Made by a program: the position numbers and the translations under genes
NCBI GenBank assembly: GCA_018378775.1
Contig: JAGZWV010000007.1
Span: forward strand, 1 to 64,000
Length of the DNA stretch: 64,000 nucleotides
Origin: Collinsella sp.
GTDB lineage: Bacteria > Actinomycetota > Coriobacteriia > Coriobacteriales > Coriobacteriaceae
Direction: 5' to 3'
The notes under the pieces: generated by a model
Seen by the model: only the letters and a program-made list of their open reading frames with translations
What the model was told of the DNA's origin: nothing
Databases searched by the model: none
Part shown: one piece after another, positions 26,995-34,974 of the stretch
Layout of the letters: every line of letters begins with the position of its first letter
How positions within the stretch are numbered: position 1 is the stretch's first letter

Positions 26995-28242
26995 CTAGAT
27001 CAGGTCCTCCGCATCATCGAAGGCGTCGGTGTCGTGGACACCGCAGAAACGGGAGCCGGGACGAGCCTGGTTGCGGCACTGGATGCCGTCCTCGGACACA
27101 TACTCGCAGCGGCGGACGTCCTCGTCCTCCTCGTCACCGATCAGGTCGGCGGCGGGCTCCTCGTGAACGGGAACGTTCTTGAGGATGTCGGCGGCAAGCG
27201 TCTCGGACTTGATGTCGATGTGCCAGCCGGTCAGGCGCGCGGCGAGGCGGGCGTTCTGGCCCTCCTTGCCGATGGCGAGGGACAGCTGGTCGTCGGGCAC
27301 GATGACACCGGCGTAGGCCTTCTCCTCGTCGATGAGGACGCGGGTGACCTTGGCGGGCGACAGGGCGTTGGCGACGTAGACGGCAGGATCGGCATCCCAC
27401 AGAATGACGTCGACGCGCTCGCCGCGGAGCTCGCCCACGACAGCGCGAACACGGCTGCCCTTGGGGCCGACACAGGCGCCCACGGGATCCAGGCGATCGT
27501 CGAGCGAGTGGACGGCGACCTTGGAGCGCTGGCCGGGCTCGCGGGCGATCGACTTGATCTGGACGGTGCCCTCATAGATCTCGGGCACCTCCTGCTCAAA
27601 CAGACGACGCATGAGCTCGGGGTGGGTACGGGAGATGACAATCGGCGGACGGCTGTGCTCGCCACGAACCGGCTGCAGGTTGGAGTTGGGGTCGCGAACG
27701 TCGATGATCACGGCCTTGATGTGCTGGTTGTGCAGGTAGCGCTCGCCCATCGGACGCTCGTTGCGCTCGTTCTCGTAACGGCGCTGGTCGAAGTGCGGCA
27801 GCTCGGCCTCGACGCCCTCGCGAATCTTGACGATCGTGAAGTCGGGCGTGGACTGCAGCACGGTACCGCTGATGAGGTCACCGATGCGGCCGGAGAACTC
27901 CTCGTAGATCTGCTCGCGGGCGGAGTTGCGCACGATGGCGTTGATCTCGGCCTTGGCGTGCTGGGCGGCGATGCGGCTCGTGTTCTTGGGGGTGACGTCG
28001 ATCTCCTCAAACTCGGTGAAGTTGCCCTCCTCGTCCATGGAATCGTCGATCGGCTCCAGGCGGTAGACGTAGATCTTGCCGGTGGTGCGGTCAATGGTCA
28101 CCTTGGCGCCCCACTCAAGATGCAGGATCTCGGCATAGCTCTTGGCGAGCGACTGCTCCAGGCGGTCGATCAGGTAGAGCTGGTCGATGTGCTTCTCCTG
28201 GCAAAGCTCCATCAGGGCGGACATCATGTCGGATGCTGCCAT
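26995..28242 (-). CDS. nusA: Transcription factor NusA with C-terminal Cys/His motif
   Basis: Binds RNA polymerase and controls pausing, termination and antitermination. The 415-residue protein has an N-terminal polymerase-binding domain, an S1 domain (about 130-200), and two KH domains including ACVGPKGSRVRAVVGELRGE and QLSLAIGKEGQNARLAARL. The last 40 residues carry CEYVSEDGIQCRNQAR and SRFCGVHD, a CCCH pattern that looks able to bind zinc and is not part of classical NusA. It follows rimP by one base, and the gene for YlxR is not seen between nusA and infB. Confidence 0.95.
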   Translation of the reverse strand: MAASDMMSALMELCQEKHIDQLYLIDRLEQSLAKSYAEILHLEWGAKVTIDRTTGKIYVYRLEPIDDSMDEEGNFTEFEEIDVTPKNTSRIAAQHAKAEINAIVRNSAREQIYEEFSGRIGDLISGTVLQSTPDFTIVKIREGVEAELPHFDQRRYENERNERPMGERYLHNQHIKAVIIDVRDPNSNLQPVRGEHSRPPIVISRTHPELMRRLFEQEVPEIYEGTVQIKSIAREPGQRSKVAVHSLDDRLDPVGACVGPKGSRVRAVVGELRGERVDVILWDADPAVYVANALSPAKVTRVLIDEEKAYAGVIVPDDQLSLAIGKEGQNARLAARLTGWHIDIKSETLAADILKNVPVHEEPAADLIGDEEDEDVRRCEYVSEDGIQCRNQARPGSRFCGVHDTDAFDDAEDLI

Positions 28243-28243
28243 C

Positions 28244-28738
28244 TTACTTTCCTTCCTTCGCGGGCTTGAAGTCGTAGGTGGGCTTCAACTTGCACTTTTT
28301 AACATCAGAGAAATCGAGGGTAACGGACTCGCCGTCCTCGAACTCGAGGGTCACGTTCGCCTCGGTGGCGGCGGCAATCTTGCCGGCGTACTTGCGACGG
28401 CCCTCGGTGGCGGTGGAGGTGAGCTCGCAGTTCTCGCCCACAAAGCGGGCAAAGTCGCACGGGCGGCGCAGCGGGCGCGCCATACCCGGGCTCGACACCT
28501 CGAGCGTATAGCTCGAAGAGATGGGGTCGAGCTCCTCAATCACATCGCCGACCCACTTGGTGTTGGCCGTGACGTCGTTGAGCGAAAGACTCTGACCCTC
28601 GGCACCCTCGATACGCACGCGCACGCAGGGGGCCTTGGTGGCACCCACGAGCTCGACGTCGACGATGTCGATATCGTGCTGGGGAGCGACGGCCTCGAGC
28701 GCGTCGATAATCGCCTGCTCGGTCTTGGTCTTGACCAT
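28244..28738 (-). CDS. rimP: Ribosome maturation factor RimP
   Basis: Needed for 30S subunit maturation. The 164-residue protein contains DIVDVELVGATKAPCVRVRI and YTLEVSSPGMARPLRRPCDF, matching RimP. The ATG at 28738 is chosen because GGAGG is placed correctly upstream; the longer open frame runs back through a terminator and promoter and is not credible. It is the first gene of the rimP-nusA-infB-rbfA operon. Confidence 0.93.
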   Translation of the reverse strand: MVKTKTEQAIIDALEAVAPQHDIDIVDVELVGATKAPCVRVRIEGAEGQSLSLNDVTANTKWVGDVIEELDPISSSYTLEVSSPGMARPLRRPCDFARFVGENCELTSTATEGRRKYAGKIAAATEANVTLEFEDGESVTLDFSDVKKCKLKPTYDFKPAKEGK

Positions 28739-28758
28739 TGCGGCACCTCCATCCATAC

Positions 28759-28791
28759 AAAAAAGAAGCGGGGCCGAAACCCCACTTCTTT
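28759..28791 (-). terminator. Leader terminator (possible attenuator) of the rimP-nusA-infB operon
   Basis: On the minus strand GAAGTGGGG and CCCCGCTTC form a 9-bp stem around TTTCGG, followed by six T. It lies between the operon promoter (28817-28845) and the rimP ribosome site, so it should end many transcripts early. Position implies attenuation; NusA-dependent autoregulation is a reasonable guess. Confidence 0.8.
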
Positions 28792-28816
28792 CAATTACAA
28801 CTTCATTTGCAAGCAA

Positions 28817-28845
28817 ACTATACCAATAGCTGCGGAAACGTGCAA
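28817..28845 (-). promoter_or_regulatory. Promoter of the rimP-nusA-infB operon
   Basis: Minus-strand TTGCAC (28840-28845), a 17-base spacer and TATAGT (28817-28822) form a near-consensus sigma-70 promoter. The transcript would start about 70 bases before rimP and pass through a three-codon ATG AAG TTG TAA frame and then the leader terminator. Confidence 0.8.
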
Positions 28846-28931
28846 GCACAGTACGAATCTGCAGGTCAGCGTGCGCACAGCTTCTCCACAAGAATAGAAC
28901 AATTGACGGCAGACATCAGGGCAGGTACATG

Positions 28932-28967
28932 AAAAACGAGGGACGACCCAATCGGATCGCCCCTCGT
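28932..28967 (-). terminator. Terminator of leuS
   Basis: A 14-bp stem with two G-T pairs and a 4-base loop is followed by TTTTT on the minus strand, about 30 bases after the leuS stop. Confidence 0.88.
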
Positions 28968-28996
28968 CTTTTATGCGTCAGTTAAGCGCGCAATGC

Positions 28997-31573
28997 TTAC
29001 TTGACCACCAGGTTGACCAGCTTGCCGGGCACGCAGATGGCCTTGACGACCGTCTTGCCGTCGAGCCACTTGGCGACGGCGGTCTCGGCGGCAGCCTGCA
29101 TTTCCTCGTTGGAGGCATCGCGGGCCACGTCGATGCGGCCACGGACCTTGCCGAGTACCTGGACGACGATCTGCACCGTGTCCTCAACGGACTCGGCCAG
29201 GTCGAACTCGGGCCAGGCGGCGGTGTAAGCGTTGCCCTCGCAGCCGAGCGCCTCGTGCCACAGCTCGTCGGCCCAGAACGGGCAGATGGGCGCCAGGACG
29301 CTCACGATGTCCTTGGCCACGCCGTAGCACAGGGCCTTGTCGCGGTCAGCACCCTCGGTGGCGTTGAGGTAGGCGCTCGCCGCGTTGACGAGCTCCATGA
29401 CGGCCGAGATCGCGGTGTTGAACTGGCCGCGATCGAAGTCCTCGGTGCACTTGGCGATGGTGCGGTGACGCTCACGGTAGAGCTTCATCGCGGTCTCGCC
29501 GAGCACGGACTTGTCGAAGGCCACGTTGGCGTCACCCGACTGGACGAGCTGCCACACGATACGCCAGGCGCGCTTGATAAAGCGGTTGGCGCCCTCGACG
29601 GCCTTGGGATCCCAGTCGAAGTCCTTCTCGGGCGGGGCGATAAACAGGATCGCCAGACGCATGGTGTCGGCGCCGTAGGGCTCGATGACCGAGCTCGGGG
29701 GCACGACATTGCCCTTGGACTTGGACATGGTGTCGCCGTTCTCGTCCTTGACCATGCCCTGGCACAGCAGGTTGGTGAAGGGCTCGTCAACACTCAGCAG
29801 ACCCAGGTCGCGCAGCGCCTTGGTAAAGAAGCGGCTGTAGAGCAGGTGCAGAATGGCGTGCTCGATGCCGCCGATGTAGTTATCGACGGGCATCCAACGG
29901 TCGGCGGCCTCACGGGAGAAGGGCAGCTCGGTGTTGTGCGGATCGGTATAGCGCAGGTAATACCAGCTGGAGCAGGTGAAGGTGTCCATGGTATCGGTCT
30001 CGCGCTTGGCCGGGCGGCCGCAGACCGGGCAGGTAGTCTCGTAGAACTCCTTGCACTCGGCAAGGGTCTCGCCTGCGCCCAGGTCCAGGTTCTCGGGCAG
30101 CGTCACCGGCAGCTGATCCTCGGGCACGGGCACGATGCCGCAGTGCTCGCAGTGGATGGCCGGGATGGGGTTGCCCCAATAGCGCTGGCGACTGATGAGC
30201 CAGTCGCGCAGACGGAACTCGACCTTGCGACGACCGCAGCCCATGGCCTCAAGGTCGGCCACGATCGCAGCCTCGCCCTCGGAGTGCTTACCGCCGCGCA
30301 TGCCGGTGTACTTGCCGGACTGGACGAGCGTGCCCTCGGCAGCGTGAGCGCAATCCCAGTCGACGGTCTCGGCATGGAAGGTATCGATAGTCTCGCCGCT
30401 GGCCTCGACGGCAGCGCGATCGTCATCGTCCAGGATGATCGGCACGATGGGCAGATCATACTTGCGGGCGAACTCAAAATCGCGCTGGTCGCCGCAGGGA
30501 ACGGCCATGACGGCGCCGGTGCCGTAGTCGGCAACGACATAATCGGCAACCCACACGGGGACCTTCTCGCCGTTGACGGGGTTCACCACATAGCGGCCCG
30601 TGAAAGCACCGTGCTTCTCGAGGGTACCCTGGGCACGCTCGACGGCAGAGATATGCTTGGAGTCCTCGACGATCTTGGTGACGGCATCCTCGTACTCCGT
30701 ACCCTCGACGAGCTCGTGCAGGCCGGCGTACTCGGGAGCCAGGACAAAGAAGGAGACACCGAAGAGCGTGTCGGCTCGCGTGGTGAAGACGGTGATCTTA
30801 CCCTCGTCGCCCTCGATAGGCTCGCCACCCCTGTCGCACAGGGTAAAGTCGACCTCGGCGCCCTCGGAGCGACCGATCCAGTTGGCCTGCATCTGCTTGA
30901 CGCGCTCGGGCCAGCCGGGGAGCTTCTCCAGGTCGTCGAGCAGCTCCTGGGAGTACTCGGTAATCTTGAAGTACCACTGCTCCAGGTCGCGCTTCTCGGG
31001 CTCGGTGCCGCAGCGCCAGCACTTGCCCTCGGTGACCTGCTCGTTAGCCAGAACGGTCTTGCAGGTGGGGCACCAGTTGACCGGGTTCTTCTTGCGGTAG
31101 ACCAGGCCCTTTTCCCACAGCTTCTCAAAGATCCACTGACCCCAACGGTAGTAGTCGGGGCTGCAGGTCTTGACCATGCGATCCAGATCGTAGGAGAAGC
31201 CCATGCGCTTCATCGTGGCGAGCGCCTGGTCCATGTTCTTATACGTCCAGGCGGCAGCCTGCGTGTTGTGCTTGATGGCGGCGTTCTCGGCAGGCAGGCC
31301 AAAGGCGTCAAAACCGATGGGGTGCAGCACGTCGTAACCGCGCATGCGGGCCTGGCGGGCCATGGCATCGCCGATGGTGTAGTTGCGCGCGTGGCCCATG
31401 TGCAGGTCGCCCGACGGATACGGGAACATCTCTAGCACATACTTTTTAGGCTTGCTGTCGTCGGTGTCGACGGCAAAGAGGTTGGAGTCCTCCCAGGCCT
31501 TCATCCACCTGGACTCAATGGCCTGCGCGTCGTAGACAGGGATCTCGTCCTTATGATCTGTGCAATCGCACAT
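28997..31573 (-). CDS. leuS: Leucyl-tRNA synthetase
   Basis: Charges tRNA-Leu with leucine. At 858 residues it has the class I signature YPSGDLHMGHARNY, an editing insertion in the middle (about 220-410), zinc-type cysteine pairs (NWCPTCKTVL; CEHCGIVPV; TCPVCGRPA), and TMSKSKGNVV as the KMSKS loop. The ATG at 31573 is chosen because AAAGGAG lies five bases upstream; a longer frame extends into a large inverted repeat and is rejected. Confidence 0.97.
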   Translation of the reverse strand: MCDCTDHKDEIPVYDAQAIESRWMKAWEDSNLFAVDTDDSKPKKYVLEMFPYPSGDLHMGHARNYTIGDAMARQARMRGYDVLHPIGFDAFGLPAENAAIKHNTQAAAWTYKNMDQALATMKRMGFSYDLDRMVKTCSPDYYRWGQWIFEKLWEKGLVYRKKNPVNWCPTCKTVLANEQVTEGKCWRCGTEPEKRDLEQWYFKITEYSQELLDDLEKLPGWPERVKQMQANWIGRSEGAEVDFTLCDRGGEPIEGDEGKITVFTTRADTLFGVSFFVLAPEYAGLHELVEGTEYEDAVTKIVEDSKHISAVERAQGTLEKHGAFTGRYVVNPVNGEKVPVWVADYVVADYGTGAVMAVPCGDQRDFEFARKYDLPIVPIILDDDDRAAVEASGETIDTFHAETVDWDCAHAAEGTLVQSGKYTGMRGGKHSEGEAAIVADLEAMGCGRRKVEFRLRDWLISRQRYWGNPIPAIHCEHCGIVPVPEDQLPVTLPENLDLGAGETLAECKEFYETTCPVCGRPAKRETDTMDTFTCSSWYYLRYTDPHNTELPFSREAADRWMPVDNYIGGIEHAILHLLYSRFFTKALRDLGLLSVDEPFTNLLCQGMVKDENGDTMSKSKGNVVPPSSVIEPYGADTMRLAILFIAPPEKDFDWDPKAVEGANRFIKRAWRIVWQLVQSGDANVAFDKSVLGETAMKLYRERHRTIAKCTEDFDRGQFNTAISAVMELVNAASAYLNATEGADRDKALCYGVAKDIVSVLAPICPFWADELWHEALGCEGNAYTAAWPEFDLAESVEDTVQIVVQVLGKVRGRIDVARDASNEEMQAAAETAVAKWLDGKTVVKAICVPGKLVNLVVK

Positions 31574-31600
31574 ATCAGCTCCTTTGTTAGCTGGGTTGGG

Positions 31601-31716
31601 GCGGGGCGTTCTTACCTTTGCTCGCTGCTGCGGACAGTCCTGCTCGCACGAAGAGCACATTAAGTGCTCTTCGGCTCGTGCGGAACTTGCAGCGAGCAAA
31701 GGTAAGAACGCCCCGC
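31601..31716. repeat. 116-base inverted-repeat element upstream of leuS
   Basis: Outer arms of 28 bases (31601-31628 and 31689-31716) are perfect reverse complements, starting GCGGGGCGTTCTTACC. Inside, CGAAGAGCAC and GTGCTCTTCG form a second hairpin around ATTAA. It lies in the leuS leader, 28 bases before the start codon. It could be a cruciform-type mobile element or a leader RNA structure. No T-box features are visible. Confidence 0.85.
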
Positions 31717-31752
31717 CACATCGTTAACTCGCATGATGATAACAAATACAAC

Positions 31753-31787
31753 AAGCGAGATGCCTGCGACTTGCAGGCATCTCGCTT
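31753..31787 (-). terminator. Terminator of guaB
   Basis: A perfect 15-bp stem (AAGCGAGATGCCTGC and its complement) with a 5-base loop, followed by GTTGTATTT on the minus strand, about 50 bases after the guaB stop. Confidence 0.82.
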
Positions 31788-31835
31788 TATCTAAATAACG
31801 TGGTTGAAACTCAACCTTTATGTGAGGCTCTTACC

Positions 31836-33347
31836 TTATCGATAAGATACGGACTGCTGAGAATCCTTCACGACTACGTCGTGGGCGCCGCCTTCGACGA
31901 TCGAGGTCGAGCTTACCAGGGTCAGGCGTGCCTTCTCCTGGAGCTCGGGGATCGAGAGGGCGCCGCAATTGCACATCGTGGACTTGACCTTGTAGAGCGT
32001 GCCGCCCACGCCGTCCTTGAGGGAACCGGCGTAGGGAACGTAGGAGTCGACGCCCTCGACGAAGCTGAGCTTCGCGGCGCCGCCCAGGTCGTAGCGCTGC
32101 CAGTTGCGGGCACGTGCAGAGCCCTCGCCCCAGTACTCCTTCATGTACTGACCGTTCACGTTGACGCGCTCGGTCGGGCTCTCGTCAAAGCGGGCGAAGT
32201 AACGACCCAGCATCATAAAGTCTGCACCCATGGCCAGGGCGAGCGTCATGTGGTAGTCGTAGACGATACCGCCGTCGGAGCACACGGGCACGTAGACGCC
32301 GGTCTCCTCGTAGTACTCGTCGCGAGCGCGGCAGACATCGATCAGCGCGGTGGCCTGGCCACGGCCGATGCCCTTGGTCTCGCGGGTGATGCAGATGGAA
32401 CCGCCGCCGATACCGACCTTGATGAAGTCGGCACCGCAGTCGGCAAGGAAGCGGAAGCCCTCGGCGTCGACGACGTTGCCGGCACCGACCTTGACGTCCT
32501 CGCCGTAGTTGGCGCGGATCCACTCGATGGTGCGCTTCTGCCACTCGCTGAAGCCCTCGGAAGAGTCGATGCACAGGACATCGGCACCGGCCTCGATGAG
32601 CAGCGGCACGCGCTCGGCATAGTCGCGGGTGTTGATACCGGCACCAACCATGTAGCGCTTGTCGTTATCGAGCAGCTCGTTGGGGTTGGTCTTGTGGCTG
32701 TCGTAGTCCTTGCGGAAGACAATGCCCATGAGGTGATCGTTGTCGTCAACGATGGGCAGGGCGTTGAGCTTGTTGTCCCAGATGACGTCGTTGGCAACCT
32801 TGAGGCTGATGTTCTTGTCACCCACGATGAGCTGCTCACGCGGGGTCATGAACTCGGAGACCTTCGTCTGGTGGTCATCGCGACTGGGGCGATAGTCACG
32901 GCTGGTGACGATGCCCAGGAGCTTACCCTTGGGAGTGCCGTCGTCGGTGACCGGCATGGTGGAGTGACCGGTCTTCTCCTTGAGCTCGATGACCTGCTCC
33001 ATGGTCATGTCGGGGGTCAGCGTGGAATCGGACTGAACAAAACCAGCCTTGTGATCCTTGACAGCCTTGACCATAGCTGCCTCGGACTCAGCGCTCTGGG
33101 AACCGTAAATGAAGGACAGGCCACCCTCGGTAGCGAGCGCGACACCCATGTCGACGCCCGAGACGGACTGCATGATGGCGGAAACCATGGGGATGTTCAG
33201 GGTGATTGCCGGCTTCTCACCGCGCTTAAAGCGGGTCAGCGGCGTCTTAAGAGAGACGTTGTTGGGGATGCACTGCGAGGACGAGTAACCAGGGACCAGC
33301 AGATACTCCGAAAACGTGTGGGACTCACCGGGAAAGAACGTAGCCAT
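31836..33347 (-). CDS. guaB: IMP dehydrogenase
   Basis: Oxidises IMP to XMP in guanine nucleotide synthesis. The 503-residue protein has a TIM barrel interrupted by two CBS modules (about 100-215) containing IVTSRDYRPSRDD and MTPREQLIVGDKN. The catalytic loop is GIGGGSICITRETKGIG, with the active-site cysteine, and FMMLGRYFARFDESP follows. AAAAGGAG precedes the ATG. It is a single-gene unit between its own terminator and a divergent promoter region. Confidence 0.96.
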   Translation of the reverse strand: MATFFPGESHTFSEYLLVPGYSSSQCIPNNVSLKTPLTRFKRGEKPAITLNIPMVSAIMQSVSGVDMGVALATEGGLSFIYGSQSAESEAAMVKAVKDHKAGFVQSDSTLTPDMTMEQVIELKEKTGHSTMPVTDDGTPKGKLLGIVTSRDYRPSRDDHQTKVSEFMTPREQLIVGDKNISLKVANDVIWDNKLNALPIVDDNDHLMGIVFRKDYDSHKTNPNELLDNDKRYMVGAGINTRDYAERVPLLIEAGADVLCIDSSEGFSEWQKRTIEWIRANYGEDVKVGAGNVVDAEGFRFLADCGADFIKVGIGGGSICITRETKGIGRGQATALIDVCRARDEYYEETGVYVPVCSDGGIVYDYHMTLALAMGADFMMLGRYFARFDESPTERVNVNGQYMKEYWGEGSARARNWQRYDLGGAAKLSFVEGVDSYVPYAGSLKDGVGGTLYKVKSTMCNCGALSIPELQEKARLTLVSSTSIVEGGAHDVVVKDSQQSVSYR

Positions 33348-33426
33348 GTTTCTCCTTTTTCCATGCGACCGGTCGGCTGCAGGCCTCGTAGGACCCAGCC
33401 CAACCTTGGGCGCCCAATACTGGGGA

Positions 33427-33455
33427 AGTATCTTAACGCACTTTGACTGCTACAA
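33427..33455 (-). promoter_or_regulatory. Probable guaB promoter
   Basis: Minus-strand TTGTAG (33450-33455), 17 bases, then GATACT (33427-33432). The start would give a leader of about 70 bases. A plus-strand TACAAT (33451-33456) in the same place may serve the divergent ModE-like gene. Confidence 0.45.
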
Positions 33456-33540
33456 TGCATGATTTAAGAAGAGCACATGAGGGTTTGACGCAGGCTTTGC
33501 GTTTGCCCAGCAAACACTTTAGCGGGGAGACGTGGAGCAC

Positions 33541-33885
33541 ATGGAGTACAAGACGACGGCAAAGCTGGTCATTCAAGCGTGCGACAAGGATCTGCCGGGC
33601 GTCTTCGGCCACGGCTGCGTCTTGCTGCTGCAGGGTATCGCCCGCGAGCACTCGCTCAACCGTGCAGCCAAGAGCATGGGCATGGCGTATTCCAAGGCCT
33701 GGCGCATTGTGAACGAAGCTGAAGGCCAGCTGGGATGCAAACTCATCGAGCGCGACGGCGCCCGCGGATCCACGCTCACCCCCGCCGGCGAGCGAGCCAT
33801 AGCGGTCTACGAGGAGCTGCAGGCAGAGATCAACCAAGTAATTGCAACAAGGGCCAACGATCTCATCGCCAGCATCAAAGAGTAG
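33541..33885 (+). CDS. ModE-like winged helix-turn-helix DNA-binding protein
   Basis: A 114-residue protein consisting only of a LysR/ModE-type winged helix: LLLQGIAREHSLNRAAKSMG, MAYSKAWRIVNEAEGQLG and the wing RGSTLTPAGERAI. ModE proper has two further molybdate-binding domains, which are absent, so it may sense something else or act with a partner. No molybdenum genes are nearby. I chose the ATG at 33541; a GTG nine bases upstream sits too close to the GGGGAG site. Its end overlaps the convergent downstream gene by 11 bases. Confidence 0.8.
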   Translation: MEYKTTAKLVIQACDKDLPGVFGHGCVLLLQGIAREHSLNRAAKSMGMAYSKAWRIVNEAEGQLGCKLIERDGARGSTLTPAGERAIAVYEELQAEINQVIATRANDLIASIKE

Positions 33886-34879
33886 CTAATTTGCGTAGGG
33901 CGTTGTCTAGAGTGGCGGCCACGATCAAGGGATCGTCGGTGCCGGCGAAGAGGCGGATGGTGCTCCCCTGCTTGCCGCGTGGGGCCGAAAGTCGTGTTGT
34001 TGCGCCGCCGGCGGGCGATGTGCGGAACTCCCCCGGCAAAGCATCGAACAGCTCGCGCGCGCCACACTCGATAAGGTCAAATTCAACTGCCGGGCCAAAG
34101 CCGTGCTCGAGGATTCCCGTTGCAACCGCATGGTCGGGATGCGAGCTCAGTCCGGGATAGCGCACGTTGCGCACCATCTCGTTGGCGGCCAGATACTCGG
34201 CCAGCGCACGGGCGCGGTCGAAGTGTGCCTGCATGCGGGCGTCGAGCGAGGAAAGCCCGCGCTCCAGCACATCGGCCTCCTCGGTAGAAAGGTCGAGTGC
34301 CAAAGAACCGCAGCCCGCAAACAACGCATGCGCGCACTCTGCAGAAGCATCCACACGATGGCGCTTAAGCTGCGAGCGCGCAGCCGATACGGCAACCAAC
34401 TTGCGTGAAGCATCACCGGCGCACACGCGGTCGAGCGCCTCGAGCGACAGGACGGCACCCAGCCGCAGCGGATCGCAGCCAAAGACGCATGCCACGGTGT
34501 TGTCCACAACCAGCAGCGCATGGGCCTCGCGAGCCGCACGACCCAGCGCACGCAGATCGGGCACACGCAGGCCAAAGCCGCCGATTGAGTTCACAAACCA
34601 CCACAGGTGCGGTCCCTCGGCATCAAACGAAGCATCAAAGTTCTCGGACGCGGCGGCAAACGCCTCGACGGACGGCGAACCCACCAGCGCGACATCGCAG
34701 CAATCAAAGCCGCTCGCAAACGCATCGGCAAAGTCATCGGCAAACGCAACCAGGCGGTCACCGGGGCGCACAATCCCCAATTGCGACAACGCTGCTGGCA
34801 CATGCGAGGCAGCGAGCAACCGCGCCCCACGCGCACCGGTCCTCAAAGCCCAGGCCTCTTCTAGCTGCTGTACGCCCAT
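33875..34879 (-). CDS. Cystathionine-synthase-like PLP-fold protein, apparently without the catalytic lysine
   Basis: A 334-residue protein of the Cys/Met-metabolism fold type I family. LLVVDNTVACVFGCDPLRLGA (VDNT at 125-128) and RYPGLSSHPDHAVA are family hallmarks. Where the family has a SATKY-type motif with the PLP lysine, this protein reads LSLEALDRVCAGD, with arginine near position 151; the nearest lysine is K160. It is also shorter than the usual 380-400 residues. It may be a pseudoenzyme or use a shifted lysine. The ATG at 34879 has AAGGG upstream at loose spacing. It shares no operon with methionine genes here. Confidence 0.75.
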   Translation of the reverse strand: MGVQQLEEAWALRTGARGARLLAASHVPAALSQLGIVRPGDRLVAFADDFADAFASGFDCCDVALVGSPSVEAFAAASENFDASFDAEGPHLWWFVNSIGGFGLRVPDLRALGRAAREAHALLVVDNTVACVFGCDPLRLGAVLSLEALDRVCAGDASRKLVAVSAARSQLKRHRVDASAECAHALFAGCGSLALDLSTEEADVLERGLSSLDARMQAHFDRARALAEYLAANEMVRNVRYPGLSSHPDHAVATGILEHGFGPAVEFDLIECGARELFDALPGEFRTSPAGGATTRLSAPRGKQGSTIRLFAGTDDPLIVAATLDNALRKLATL

Positions 34880-34900
34880 GCGGTACCGTCCCTTCAAAGC

Positions 34901-34933
34901 AAAAACCCACGATGCGGGTGTTCCCCGCATCGT
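34901..34933 (-). terminator. Terminator of scrB
   Basis: A 10-bp stem (ACGATGCGGG and complement), a 5-base loop, then GGGTTTTTG on the minus strand, about 40 bases after the scrB stop. Confidence 0.85.
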
Positions 34934-34974
34934 AGGCAACGGCTGCAGTATAGCGCCGATATGCGACGAATCGC

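Noticed and set aside
28973..31435. Plus-strand open frame of 820 codons opposite leuS
   Set aside because: It is the reverse-strand shadow of a GC-rich gene; leuS carries all family motifs and the opposite frame has none.
31601..31716. T-box riboswitch for leuS
   Set aside because: No specifier loop or T-box sequence could be seen; the structure is dominated by one long perfect stem.
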